64,000 nucleotides of DNA from Solirubrobacter taibaiensis (lineage in GTDB: Bacteria; Actinomycetota; Thermoleophilia; Solirubrobacterales; Solirubrobacteraceae). This document shows, piece by piece, positions 45,246 to 54,736 of the stretch (within the stretch, counting starts at the first letter, position 1; every line of letters starts with the position of its first letter). The notes beneath the pieces are model-generated. The model was not told the origin of the DNA. It was given only the letters and a program-made list of their open reading frames with translations, and ran no database searches. A program made the translations under genes and the position numbers. The stretch covers positions 1 through 64,000 of the forward strand of contig JAPDDQ010000034.1 in assembly GCA_027587225.1 (NCBI GenBank), written 5' to 3'.

Positions 45246-48200
45246 CTACGGGTTGGTGGTGGAGAGCGTGAAGGTCAGCGTCTTGCTGTAGGTGCCGGTG
45301 CGCAACGGCTCGTTGGGGCCGATGTGCTGCCGGAAAGCGACGTTGACGACATCGTTGGACACGGGGCCGGTCCACACGGACTTCGAGAACGACACCTGCA
45401 GCGGCTCGCTCAGCGTGAACGCGCCGTTGACGAGTCGGCCACCGTCGACCGACAGCTTCGCGTCGCCGGCCGTCGAGGTCACGGTCGCCGTGGTCGAGGC
45501 GTCATAGGTGCGATCCACACCCGGCGTGAACGGACCGAACGTGGCCGGCGCGCCCAGGGTGAGCGCGAGCGTCGCCGGAACGGTGCCGCCGACTGTCCCC
45601 GTCTCCTCATCGCTGATCCAGTTGGCCGCCGTCACGTAGACCGCGTCGGGCGACGAGAACTCCGCGTTCTTCGTCCCGTCACCGAGCACGAAGAAGCCCC
45701 GTTGCTGCTTGGCCCCGCGCCCGGGGAACGGGTCCGGATTCGCGGCCAGGTACGCCGGATTGACCGTGTACAGGTCCGTCTTGGAGTCCGCGAGCACCGT
45801 CTGCACCCCGGTGTACGGGGCATCGGTGATCGCGAGGTTGACCGACAAGTAGAGGGCGTCCGGGTTCATGGCCGAGACGCGTGAGGAGAAGTACTTGTCC
45901 GCGCTCTGGCCCGCCGGAACGGCCAGCGGCACCACGGTGTCGCCGACGAGGATGTTGAACTTGAAGTCGCCGTAGCCGCGGGCGACGAACTTCGCCCAAT
46001 CCGCGTCCCGCATGTAGGCGGGGCGCTCCACCTTGAACTCCAGCCGCATCGGCGCCACGTACGTGCTGCTCACGTACTCGGGATCGTTCAAGGGCAGGTA
46101 GACCCCGCCCGTGGCGTGCCCGAGTGCGAACGCTGCCGCCGTCGGGGCCGAGTTGCCGCGCCCGTTCCACATCGGGATGTTGAACGAGGTGGCGCCGAGC
46201 AGGGCCTGCGAGCCGAGCTGGCTCTTGCCGACCTTGGCCGACGCGTCCTTGAACGTGCCGATCGTGACGTCCAGCAGGTCGAGGTCCGACCGGTCGGCGT
46301 TCAGGCCAGGCATGTCGGCCCACATGAACTTGGCCCCGGCGGGCCCGGAGTAGCGGGCCATCTCCAGCATGCCGTCGGCCATCATCTTGGTCATCTGCAC
46401 GGCCGAGTCGACCTTCATCCGCTCGTTGGCCGTGTGCCACCAGCGCTCATTGCCCGGGATGACGGCGCCGAAGGCGGTCATCTTGTTGCGGAAGTTGCTG
46501 GCCAGGGTGCCACCGGTCGTGCCCTGCGGGAAGACCACGTCGCTGAGGGCGTACGGGTCCGCGAACGCGGCCGGGTTGCGGTTGATCGTGGCTTGGTAGC
46601 TGCCGAACTGCAGCGCCGTCAGCGGGTTGTCGTGCGTGACGTACAGGCCGGCGCCGATGGGTGAGCCGAGGGCGCCGAGGGTGAACCCCTTCGCCTGGAA
46701 GGCGGCCGTGACCGCCGTCGTCGCCTCGGTGGACTCAGCCGCGGTGACGTGCATGCTGCGCACGAACAGCGGAATGCTGAGGCTGCCGGACGCGGCCGTG
46801 TAGAAGCTCGTCGGCGTCTCTGAGTTGATGCCGCCCATGAGGGCGAAGGTCAGGTTCGGCGTGCCGTTGCTCGGGTTGCGCAACAGGCTCGCCGGGATGC
46901 CCATGTACTTGCCGATGTAGGCCTCGCCCTCGACACCGTCGCGGAAGAACAGGTCGGCGATGCCGTCGGCGGCTTTCTTCAACTGCAGGTCGTTGGCCCC
47001 CGCCGCGGCGAGCCCCTTGGAGAGGAGGGACATCCCCCACACGACGGCGTTCTTGCCGTACTGCGGGGTCGGCATCTCCATCGCCACATCGGTGTTGATC
47101 TCCAGCGTGAGCGCGTCGCCGGTGATCGTGGTCTGCACCTTGGGCGTCGTGCCGGGAGCTGCCGGGAGCCAACCCTTCGTGGTCGCAGCGGCGGTGATCG
47201 CCGACACGAACTGGTCGCGCTGGGCGGAGCCGGCCCCCGCCACGTCAAGGGTGAAGATGGCCCGCGAGGCGATCTGCGTGGTGCTGCCGTAGGTGATGTC
47301 CTTGAGCGTCGGGTCGCCTGCGCGCTGGGTGACGCCGGCCCGGGCATCCGTCAGCCGGAAGGCCTTGGCGGCATCCGCGGACAAGCTCATCGACACCGCC
47401 GGCGTCACCGCTCCGGAGTTGCCGACGATGACCGGGAACCGCGAGTCGGACGTGTACGCCGCGATCGGGGTCTCTTCGCGGTTGAGGTTCTTGTAGGCCC
47501 AGTTGTCGTAGAAGCTCGGGTTCGAGTTGTACGGGATCGATTGGAAGGCGGCGGTGTTCGCCGTCGTGGGCGTGCCGGGACCGCCGTCTTCGTAGATCCC
47601 CATGACGATGCGGACGCGCCGATCCATCGGCAAGCCCGCCTCGAGCATCGCCTTGGCCGCGAGCAGCGTCGCCAGCGTCGGGCCGCTGTCGTCCTGGATG
47701 CCCGCCCCGTAGACCCAGCTGTCCTTGATGTAGGACGAGTGGTACGCGCCCGGAGTCCCGAGGTTGCCGAAGGGGTCCCGCCAGCGCGCCAGCTGAGCAG
47801 CCGAGACGGAAGCCGTCGGCGAGTCCAGGTGGCTCAACGCCATGACCATCTCCGGGGCTTCCGGGTCACCGATCTCGGCGTAGACGTACTTGTCGGGCTG
47901 ACGTTGGACGACCACCGGGAAACCCAGGTCCCTGCCCAGCTTGACCACCCAGGCGAGCTTGGCGACCTTGCGGTCGTACTCGTTCTGGTTGGCCGCGGTG
48001 TTGCTGACCGGGAACGGGTACGCCGTCGCGGCCGTGCCGCCTCGCGAGATGGAGTCGTAGGTCGCGCCGTCCAGCATCGCCCCGACCAGGGTGAGCGGGT
48101 TGTAGGTGCCGTCCCCCGCCCGCGCGTTGCTGACGCGGCCGGCCAGCGCCTCGACCTCCGCGTGGATCGCGTCGCGCTCGGCGTCGCTGACCGACAGGTC

Positions 48201-48320
48201 GTACGTGACACTCGGCTGGAAGCGCTCCTCGCCGATGCCGGCCGCGGACGCGTTCGCCGCTCCTCCGATGGACAGCAGCAGCGACATCCCACATGTCACT
48301 GCCAAAGACTTCCTCCGCAT
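45246..48320 (-). CDS. secreted M20 (PepV-like) metallopeptidase with shared C-terminal domain
   Basis: A 1,024-residue exported protein. After a signal peptide (about 1-27), residues 45-650 resemble PepV/Sapep dipeptidases: H164 and D166 in SHLDSP, D210/D211 in IQDDSGPT, an ED pair at 244-245 where relatives have EE, and a terminal metal His in WWHTANERMK near 627. A long insert, a beta-rich region (about 720-900) and a C-terminal domain (about 916-1024, ending KTLTFTLSTTNP) follow. That last domain also ends the ThuA protein at 54737-58054. ATG 48320 is chosen at the signal peptide. It probably cleaves short peptides outside the cell. Confidence 0.85.
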   Translation of the reverse strand: MRRKSLAVTCGMSLLLSIGGAANASAAGIGEERFQPSVTYDLSVSDAERDAIHAEVEALAGRVSNARAGDGTYNPLTLVGAMLDGATYDSISRGGTAATAYPFPVSNTAANQNEYDRKVAKLAWVVKLGRDLGFPVVVQRQPDKYVYAEIGDPEAPEMVMALSHLDSPTASVSAAQLARWRDPFGNLGTPGAYHSSYIKDSWVYGAGIQDDSGPTLATLLAAKAMLEAGLPMDRRVRIVMGIYEDGGPGTPTTANTAAFQSIPYNSNPSFYDNWAYKNLNREETPIAAYTSDSRFPVIVGNSGAVTPAVSMSLSADAAKAFRLTDARAGVTQRAGDPTLKDITYGSTTQIASRAIFTLDVAGAGSAQRDQFVSAITAAATTKGWLPAAPGTTPKVQTTITGDALTLEINTDVAMEMPTPQYGKNAVVWGMSLLSKGLAAAGANDLQLKKAADGIADLFFRDGVEGEAYIGKYMGIPASLLRNPSNGTPNLTFALMGGINSETPTSFYTAASGSLSIPLFVRSMHVTAAESTEATTAVTAAFQAKGFTLGALGSPIGAGLYVTHDNPLTALQFGSYQATINRNPAAFADPYALSDVVFPQGTTGGTLASNFRNKMTAFGAVIPGNERWWHTANERMKVDSAVQMTKMMADGMLEMARYSGPAGAKFMWADMPGLNADRSDLDLLDVTIGTFKDASAKVGKSQLGSQALLGATSFNIPMWNGRGNSAPTAAAFALGHATGGVYLPLNDPEYVSSTYVAPMRLEFKVERPAYMRDADWAKFVARGYGDFKFNILVGDTVVPLAVPAGQSADKYFSSRVSAMNPDALYLSVNLAITDAPYTGVQTVLADSKTDLYTVNPAYLAANPDPFPGRGAKQQRGFFVLGDGTKNAEFSSPDAVYVTAANWISDEETGTVGGTVPATLALTLGAPATFGPFTPGVDRTYDASTTATVTSTAGDAKLSVDGGRLVNGAFTLSEPLQVSFSKSVWTGPVSNDVVNVAFRQHIGPNEPLRTGTYSKTLTFTLSTTNP

Positions 48321-48354
48321 TACCGCGACCCCCCCGGGACGATTGGTGCGCGGA

Positions 48355-48382
48355 CCCTTACAGGCCATTTCCAGCCTGTCAA
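48355..48382 (-). promoter_or_regulatory. promoter candidate for the M20 peptidase
   Basis: A perfect TTGACA (-35) at 48377-48382 is followed after 16 bases by TAAGGG at 48355-48360, a weak -10. The spacing suits a housekeeping sigma factor. It lies 34 bp before the chosen start. Confidence 0.4.
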
Positions 48383-48439
48383 CGAGGTCTGGCCGCAGCG
48401 ACTACGGTGCTTCGTAGGTCACCCGGTGCTCGAGCGCCG

Positions 48440-48853
48440 TCAGCGCTCGACGTTGTTCCAGAACCCCGCGGGCACGCGCCGCACCTCACCGCCGACGCGC
48501 TCGAGGATCAGCTCCTCGCCGTTGATGTCCAGCCACAGGTCCTCGTCGCCGCTGTCGAGCACGTTCTGGACGAGCCCGAGCAGGTTGCGCGCAAGCGCCG
48601 GCGGCGACCCGTCCCTGTCCGCAACCCGAAAGCCGACGCGCACATAGTCCCTGGGCGTGCGGAGGTCGTCACCGTACTCGTAGTAGCCGTCTTGGGCGCG
48701 GCGCACGGTGACGATGTAGCCGACCTCGTCGCGCTCGTCAGCCCGCAAGACGCCCTTGTCGATGGTCGGCTCCGGCGACGCGTCGTGGAGGCGCGACCAC
48801 AGCTGTTCGGGTGTGGCGGGACCGAGCACGACCAGCGTGTATTGCAGCGCCAC
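48440..48853 (-). CDS. SitI3-like immunity candidate, second copy
   Basis: A 137-residue protein paralogous to the gene just upstream: both open with MAL-x-Y, share a VGFR segment, a QNVLDSG-x-EDLWL stretch, and NGEEL-x-LER near the end. The pattern resembles SitI3-type immunity proteins, though that assignment is from memory of the family. GTG 48853 lies 2 bp after the first copy's stop, in the toxin operon. It may neutralise the same toxin, a variant, or toxins of relatives. A short unrelated C-terminal tail (WNNVER) distinguishes it. Confidence 0.65.
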   Translation of the reverse strand: MALQYTLVVLGPATPEQLWSRLHDASPEPTIDKGVLRADERDEVGYIVTVRRAQDGYYEYGDDLRTPRDYVRVGFRVADRDGSPPALARNLLGLVQNVLDSGDEDLWLDINGEELILERVGGEVRRVPAGFWNNVER

Positions 48854-48855
48854 CG

Positions 48856-49245
48856 CTATGCCTCGTGACGGACCTCGCCGTCGATGCGCTCAAGCAGCAG
48901 CTCCTCGCCGTTGAGACTCAGCCACAGATCCTCGCCGCCGCTGTCGAGCACGTTCTGGGCGAGCTCACGCACGCTGCGGTCGGCCCGAGCCAGATCCTCC
49001 CAGTCGGCGCGGAACCCGACGTAGAGGTACTCGGCAGGCTCGCGGACTCGGTCGCCGACGTCGTAGAAGCCGTGCTCGCCGCGGTGCAGGGTGATCAGGA
49101 CACCGAACCGCTCGCGCTCCTCGGCCGTCCACAGTCCGTCGTCGATGATCGGCGTGGGTGGCGTGTACCGCTCGCCGTAGAGGCGCGGCCACATCGCCTC
49201 GGGCGTGATGCCCCCAGGCACGATCAGCGCGTACTCGAGAGCCAT
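48856..49245 (-). CDS. SitI3-like immunity candidate, first copy
   Basis: A 129-residue acidic protein whose ATG begins one base after the toxin stop (TGAGATG), the placement of a cognate immunity gene. It shares about half of its residues by eye with the following paralogue, including the QNVLDSG-x-EDLWL core and NGEELLLER. No signal or membrane segment is seen, so it would act in the cytoplasm, matching a tRNase toxin that works there. Family assignment to SitI3 is moderately sure; the immunity role rests mainly on position. Confidence 0.7.
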   Translation of the reverse strand: MALEYALIVPGGITPEAMWPRLYGERYTPPTPIIDDGLWTAEERERFGVLITLHRGEHGFYDVGDRVREPAEYLYVGFRADWEDLARADRSVRELAQNVLDSGGEDLWLSLNGEELLLERIDGEVRHEA

Positions 49246-49246
49246 C

Positions 49247-51745
49247 TCAGAGGTTCAGCCGTGAGACGGCGCCGGTGTTGTCCACGATCAGCACCTCGTG
49301 CAATTGCTTGATGGGCCATTTGGTGAACTGGCTCTGAAGTTCGGTCATGTCGCCGGCCCAGTCTGCGAGGTTGATCACGACGCGCTCGGTCTGCTTCTTC
49401 TTCAAGACCTTGTCGTGAACCTCCGTCCAGATGCCGCGCACCGGTTTCTCCTTACCGGGTGAATAGCAGTCGAAGATCCTGCCTTCGATCTTGAAGTCCG
49501 GGTCTCGCTCTCCTGGTTTGGTGGGTTTGCCGTGGTTCGGCCGCTGCACGATGTCGTAGCCCGCCTTGGCCAGGGCTTCGGCTGCGTCGTTCTCGAGTTC
49601 GAGGCCGCGGATCGCCGCCGACTGCTTCTGCCCCTCGGGAATCTTGGCCGGATGCCCGCCGGGCTTGGCGTTCGGGTCGGGCTTGCCGCTGGGGCCGGTC
49701 TGCTTGAAGCGCCGGATGAAGCGGTCCTCGACCTCGCCGGGCAGCTCCTTGGCGAAGCCCTTCAGCATCCGCCCGAGCTTGGCCAGCTTGACGGCGGCGC
49801 CGATGCCCGCGGTGAGCGCCAGCAGCGCGACCTCGACGAGCGCGAAGCCGGCGATGAACCCGCGGAACTTCCAGCGCGTCCACATGTCCGGGTGGTTCCA
49901 GCGCTCGCTGAACCGCTTGAACGCGCTCGACGCGATCTCGCCCGGCTTGATCTTCGTGATCCGGTTCCACAGGTCCTGACCCTGGCTCACCAGCTCCTTG
50001 ACGCTGCTGGTCATCACGTTCCACAGCGAGCCGATCAGGTCCTTGGCGTCGACCAGGATGCCCTTGACCGAGGAGAACGCGCCGGACAGCATCCCCGCGA
50101 CGAAGGCGGCGCCGCCGATCGCGAACTCCTCGACCGCGTTCGCCGCTCGCTTGGCCTTCGCGAACGCCCCGCCCGTCAGCGACCCGGAGCCGACCGTGCC
50201 CTTCAGGCTCTTCGCGTATTCGTCGCCGGGCAGCCAGATCTGGTAGCCCGAGCGGGTCTTGACGTCCTGCCAGGCGTTCCAGTCCTTGTTGCCCGGCTTG
50301 CTCTGGTAGATGCCGCGCATGCCAGGCCCGCGGTTGACGTACTCGAGCACGTTGACGTAGAACCGCATGTCCTGGCCGTCTCTGCCGAGGTGGCCGTAGC
50401 GCTTCGTCACGATCTCCAGCGCCGTCTGGCCCTCGATCTTGAACAGGTCCGCCGTCGGCTCGGGCAGATTGCGCTTGACGTAGACGGCGGCCACGTAGCC
50501 GTACTCGCCGGACGCGGTCGTGACCTGGTACCAGCCGTCGCCCGTCCGGCGCTTGATGAACAGGCGAGTGCCGAACGGCAGCGTCCCCAGCTCGCGTGAG
50601 TTCGTGCTCGGCCCCTCACGCAGCCTGACCTTTTCGCCACCCGCGTCCCCGATGATCCCGGTCTGCCGGTTGCCGCCCGGCCCGTCCGCGGGTCCGCCCG
50701 GCGCCGCGCCGGAGCGGTCCTTCTGCGGCTTGTCCGGCCTGGGCTTGCGGGGCTTGCGCTTGCCGCCGCCCGAGGCCGGCTTGTACGCGCGCAGCTTGCC
50801 CTTGAGCTCCTCGATCTGCTTGAGCAGGTGCTGCTGCCCGCCGCCGGGGCGGTCCCCGATCAATCCCTGGAGGCGGGTGATCTCCTTCTGGATCTCGATC
50901 GCCCGCGCCAGCGCCCGGCGGGTCGACGACCCCGCGACGCCGTCCGCCTCGAGCCGTCGGCGAGCCTGGAAGCGCCGCACCGCGGACTGCGTGGCGGGCC
51001 CGTACTCGCCGTCGAGCGAGCCGCGGTACCAGCCCAGCGAGCGCAGGCGGCGCTGGATGCCGCGGACCGCCTTGCCCGTGTCGCCCGGCCCGACCGTGTC
51101 GTCGCGCTTAGCGGCCGCCTGCGCCTCCACCTTGCGCATCAGGCGGGCGACGCCGGCGGCCGGCGTGCGCTCCTCGGCGGCGTCGGGCTCCATCTCCGAC
51201 TCGTCGCCCAACGCCTCCGCCGGTTCGGCCTCGTCCTCGCCCTCGACCTCTTCCTCCTGCTCGGGCGCTTCCACCGAGTCCGCCGTCGACGCCTCCGCGG
51301 CCGAGGCGGCGGGCTCCTCCGTACCAGAGGTCATCGGTTCCGGCTCCGCGGGTTGTGGCGGCTCGCCGTCCAGTGACGCCCCCGCGGGCCCTTCCGCGTC
51401 CGCCTCCTTCTCTCCCTCCGCTTCCGGCTCGGGTTCCGCATCGCCTCCGCCCGGATCCTCGGGCTCCTCGGACGGCGGGAACTCCTGGGCCGGCGCCTCC
51501 TCCGCTTCCTCCTGCTCGGCCTCCGTCTCCGGCTCGGCCACCGCTTCACGGGCCAGCCGGCGCTCCTGGATCATCCGAGCGACCGCCGCGTTGCCGGCCG
51601 TGCCCTGCAGCCCGAGCACGCCCGCGCGGGTCAGCGGCCCGCCGCGTCCGAAGCCGCCCGGCAGCACGGCCGGGCCGCTCGGCGCGAGCGCCGGCCCCGC
51701 CTCCGCGACCTGCGGTCCCTGCTCGGTCTCCGAACTTCTCTCCAA
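49247..51745 (-). CDS. polymorphic toxin with LQxxAGNxAV motif and C-terminal CdiA-type tRNase domain
   Basis: An 832-residue modular toxin. The N-terminus carries LQGTAGNAAVARM (46-58), a motif known from proteins linked to extracellular contractile injection systems (often beside DUF4157). Then come an acidic Glu/Pro-rich stretch (61-200), a peptidoglycan-binding domain (215-282), a basic linker, an SH3b domain (364-428), a LysM-like segment (435-510), two hydrophobic helical regions (538-572, 626-655), and a CdiA_C-like nuclease domain (709-832) with DPDFKIEGRIFDCYSP, VVINLADW and WPIKQLHEV. There is no signal peptide, which fits injection-system loading. TTG 51745 must be the start: an in-frame TGA lies five codons upstream. 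Two immunity candidates follow in the operon. Confidence 0.85.
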   Translation of the reverse strand: MERSSETEQGPQVAEAGPALAPSGPAVLPGGFGRGGPLTRAGVLGLQGTAGNAAVARMIQERRLAREAVAEPETEAEQEEAEEAPAQEFPPSEEPEDPGGGDAEPEPEAEGEKEADAEGPAGASLDGEPPQPAEPEPMTSGTEEPAASAAEASTADSVEAPEQEEEVEGEDEAEPAEALGDESEMEPDAAEERTPAAGVARLMRKVEAQAAAKRDDTVGPGDTGKAVRGIQRRLRSLGWYRGSLDGEYGPATQSAVRRFQARRRLEADGVAGSSTRRALARAIEIQKEITRLQGLIGDRPGGGQQHLLKQIEELKGKLRAYKPASGGGKRKPRKPRPDKPQKDRSGAAPGGPADGPGGNRQTGIIGDAGGEKVRLREGPSTNSRELGTLPFGTRLFIKRRTGDGWYQVTTASGEYGYVAAVYVKRNLPEPTADLFKIEGQTALEIVTKRYGHLGRDGQDMRFYVNVLEYVNRGPGMRGIYQSKPGNKDWNAWQDVKTRSGYQIWLPGDEYAKSLKGTVGSGSLTGGAFAKAKRAANAVEEFAIGGAAFVAGMLSGAFSSVKGILVDAKDLIGSLWNVMTSSVKELVSQGQDLWNRITKIKPGEIASSAFKRFSERWNHPDMWTRWKFRGFIAGFALVEVALLALTAGIGAAVKLAKLGRMLKGFAKELPGEVEDRFIRRFKQTGPSGKPDPNAKPGGHPAKIPEGQKQSAAIRGLELENDAAEALAKAGYDIVQRPNHGKPTKPGERDPDFKIEGRIFDCYSPGKEKPVRGIWTEVHDKVLKKKQTERVVINLADWAGDMTELQSQFTKWPIKQLHEVLIVDNTGAVSRLNL

Positions 51746-51934
51746 CCCCCGCCGCTTTCACGAGCGTGCCGCAACCGTCCGTTATTCAGAGTAGGCCGCG
51801 CAACCTCACAAGTCGAGCCTTCCTGTCCGAACGGAAGCGGTTGTCCCTACCTGACCGGGCGCGCCGCGGGCAGGACGAGTCGCGTCGTGCTCCGCGCGCC
51901 GAAGAAGGCGCGGGGTCCATAGGCTGGAGCGGCC

Positions 51935-54679
51935 ATGGCCCCTCTGCTCGAGCGCGAGCGTGAGCTGTCGACGCTGCGCACGCGGATCGAACACGCCGCC
52001 GCCGGCGGCTCCGGCCTGCTCGTGATCGAAGGGCCCGCGGGCATCGGCAAGACGCGGCTGGTCGCCGAGACCCGGCGCGAAGCGGCCCGGGCCGGCTTGA
52101 ACGTGCTCACCGCGCGCGGCGGCGAGCTCGAGCAGGAGCTGGCTTTCGGGATCGTGCGGCAGCTGTTCGAGGACGTCGTCAGCGGCGGCGAGCCGGTGCC
52201 GGAAGGCGCACGCGAGGTGTTCGAACGCCCCGCGGGTGACGTCGCGGGCGAGGACGCGTCGTTCGCGATCCTGCACGGGCTCTACTGGCTGACCCTCAAC
52301 CTCGCGGAGACCGCGCCGGTACTGCTCGCGGTCGACGATCTGCAGTGGGCCGACGAGCCCTCGCTGCGCTACCTGGCCTACCTCGTCCGCCGGCTCGACG
52401 GCCTGCCCGTCACCGTCCTCTGCGGCGTGCGGCCGATCGAGCGGCACTCGCGCGCACACCTGCTGGCGGAGATCATCGGCGATCCGCTCGCGGTCTCGGT
52501 GCACCCACTCCCGCTGACCGAGCAAGCCGCGGCCGAGCTCCTAGGAGCGGACGAGGCGTTCGCGCAGGCGGGGCACGAGGCGACCGGGGGCAACCCGCTC
52601 CTGCTCGTCGAGCTGCACAAGACGCTTCGCGCCGAGGGCGTGACGCCGGACGTCGCGAGCCTGGCCCTGGTCGAGGAGCTCGCCCCGCGGGCTGCCTGGC
52701 GTGCCGTGCTCGTGCGGCTCGCGCGGCAGAGCCGGGACGCGGCGGCGATGGCGCGGGCCACGGCCGTGTTGGGCGACGAGGCGAAGCTGCCGCTGGCGGC
52801 CGCGTTGGCCGGGCTGCCCGAGGAGCTCGCGGTCGTTGCCGCGGGCCAACTCGTGAGCGCAGAGATCTTCGCCGATCAGGCGACGCCGGCGTTCGTGCAC
52901 CCGGTCATCCGGGCGGCGGTCTACGAGGACATCCCGGTCCACGACCGGGCGCTCGCGCACGAGCGCGCGGCCCGGCTGCTGCGCGATCACTCGGCCAACG
53001 CCGGAGCGATCGCCGCGCAGCTGGCGCACGCGCCGGCTCGCGGCGAGCCATGGGTCGTCGAGGTGCTCGAGCAGGCGGCGCATGCGGCGATGCGCGCGGG
53101 CGCGCCCCGGAGCGCGGTCACGCACCTCACCCGCGCGCTCGCCGAGCCGCCGCCCGCCGCGAGCCGCGTGAGCACGCTGGTGGCGCTCGCGGAGGCGGAG
53201 AAGCTGGTGGACATGCCGAACGCGGTGCTGCACGCGACCGAAGCCCTCGAGCTGATCGACGACCCGCTCGCCCGTGGCGCGGCCTCGCTGTCGCTGGCGC
53301 GCAGCCTGCTGATCATGGGGCGCTCGGGCGCGGCCATCGAGCTGGCCCGGCGCGCGGCGGCCGACCTCCCACCGGAGGCCGAGACGCTGCGCGCCGCCCT
53401 CGAGGCAGTGGAATTGACCGCGGCATCGTTCGGGATCGGCCCTCCGGTCGCCGCGGAGCGCTACGTCCCGCACCGGCGACTGCCGCTCGCCCCGGGCATG
53501 GGGCCGAGGCTGCTCGCGGCGGTCGCGGCGCATCACTGGTCCACGCATGGTGGCTCGGCCGCCGAGTGCTCGGCGCTGGCGCTCGCGGCGCTCGACGGCG
53601 GGGCGATGATCGCCTCGCGCGTCGTCCTGCTCCCCGTCGCCGCGACGCAGGTCCTCACGATCGCCGACCGCGACGAGGCGCTCGTGATGCTGGACGACCT
53701 GCTCGGCCATGCGCACAGCCGCGGCTCGATGTCGGCGCGGTCGGCCGCGAGCATCTTCCGCGGGTACGCGCTCTACCGCCGCGGGGAACTCGCAGACGCC
53801 GAGGCCTCGCTGCGTGTCGGCCTCGAGGCGCTGGTCCTGTTCAACCGCGGCTTCGAGGGTCGTGTGCACCTGGCGGCCTGGCTGGCCGCCGTCCTGCGCG
53901 AGCGCGGCGACCTGGCGGGCGCGCGGCGCGAACTGGAGGCCGTGGCCGACCCGGGCGACGCCTCCGAGGCCGCGCGCTACTGGCTCGACAGCCTCGCCGA
54001 ACAGCTGATTGCCGAGGAGGCGTTCGAGGACGCGCTCGCCGTCGCCGAGGACTCCGGCCGGCGGTTCGCGAGCCTGCAGCCGGTTGACACGCCCGTCGCC
54101 GCGCATCAGGCGATCGCGCTGCATCACCTCGGCCGCCGAGACGAGGCGATCGCGTTGGCCACGCAGGGGCTCGAGGCGGCCCGACGCTGGGGCGCGCCCG
54201 GGGTGGTCGCGCGGGCGCTGCGCATCCTCGGCAACGTCGAGCAACGGCTCGAGCACCTGCGCGAGGCGGCCGTGGTCGCGGCTCGTTCCCCGGCCCGGCT
54301 CGAGCTCGCCTACGCGCTCGCCGCCGAGGGTGCCGCGTTGCGCGCCGCCCGCCGGCCGGCGGACGCGCGCGAGCCGCTCAGAGAGGCGCTCGCGCTCACC
54401 GACGCGCTCGGCGCCGGGGCGCTCGCCGAACGCGTGCGGCAGGAGCTCTACGCCGCGGGCGGCCGCCCACGCAGGACCGCGCTCCAGGGCCCGGAGTCGC
54501 TGACGCCGTCAGAGCGGCGCGTCGCCGAGCGCGCCGCCGCCGGCCAGACGAACCGCGCGATCGCGGAGGCACTGTTCGTGACGCCCAAGACCGTCGAGCT
54601 CCATCTCCGTAACGCGTACCGCAAGCTCGGCGCGCGCGGCCGGCAAGACGTCGCCGCCCTGCTCGCCGAAGCGTCCTAG
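51935..54679 (+). CDS. LAL-type LuxR transcriptional regulator
   Basis: A 914-residue ATP-binding regulator with Walker A GPAGIGKT (33-40), Walker B PVLLAVDDLQWADEPS (about 128-143), a TPR-like helical middle, and a C-terminal LuxR helix-turn-helix (LTPSERRVAERAAAGQTNRA and a TPKTVELHLRNAYRKL helix). The family responds to a small ligand and activates transcription. It diverges from the toxin operon across 189 bp, so the toxin is a candidate target, and converges on the ThuA gene through a shared hairpin. Confidence 0.9.
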   Translation: MAPLLERERELSTLRTRIEHAAAGGSGLLVIEGPAGIGKTRLVAETRREAARAGLNVLTARGGELEQELAFGIVRQLFEDVVSGGEPVPEGAREVFERPAGDVAGEDASFAILHGLYWLTLNLAETAPVLLAVDDLQWADEPSLRYLAYLVRRLDGLPVTVLCGVRPIERHSRAHLLAEIIGDPLAVSVHPLPLTEQAAAELLGADEAFAQAGHEATGGNPLLLVELHKTLRAEGVTPDVASLALVEELAPRAAWRAVLVRLARQSRDAAAMARATAVLGDEAKLPLAAALAGLPEELAVVAAGQLVSAEIFADQATPAFVHPVIRAAVYEDIPVHDRALAHERAARLLRDHSANAGAIAAQLAHAPARGEPWVVEVLEQAAHAAMRAGAPRSAVTHLTRALAEPPPAASRVSTLVALAEAEKLVDMPNAVLHATEALELIDDPLARGAASLSLARSLLIMGRSGAAIELARRAAADLPPEAETLRAALEAVELTAASFGIGPPVAAERYVPHRRLPLAPGMGPRLLAAVAAHHWSTHGGSAAECSALALAALDGGAMIASRVVLLPVAATQVLTIADRDEALVMLDDLLGHAHSRGSMSARSAASIFRGYALYRRGELADAEASLRVGLEALVLFNRGFEGRVHLAAWLAAVLRERGDLAGARRELEAVADPGDASEAARYWLDSLAEQLIAEEAFEDALAVAEDSGRRFASLQPVDTPVAAHQAIALHHLGRRDEAIALATQGLEAARRWGAPGVVARALRILGNVEQRLEHLREAAVVAARSPARLELAYALAAEGAALRAARRPADAREPLREALALTDALGAGALAERVRQELYAAGGRPRRTALQGPESLTPSERRVAERAAAGQTNRAIAEALFVTPKTVELHLRNAYRKLGARGRQDVAALLAEAS

Positions 54680-54691
54680 GGCGGTCAGAGC

Positions 54692-54722
54692 CCCGCGCTC
54701 CGGTGACCAACCGGAGCGCGGG
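54692..54722. terminator. bidirectional terminator between the LAL and ThuA genes
   Basis: CCCGCGCTCCGGT pairs exactly with ACCGGAGCGCGGG around a GACCA loop, 12 bp after the LAL stop and 14 bp from the opposing stop. The 13-bp GC stem serves convergent genes. Confidence 0.8.
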
Positions 54723-54736
54723 CTAGACCGAGCCGG

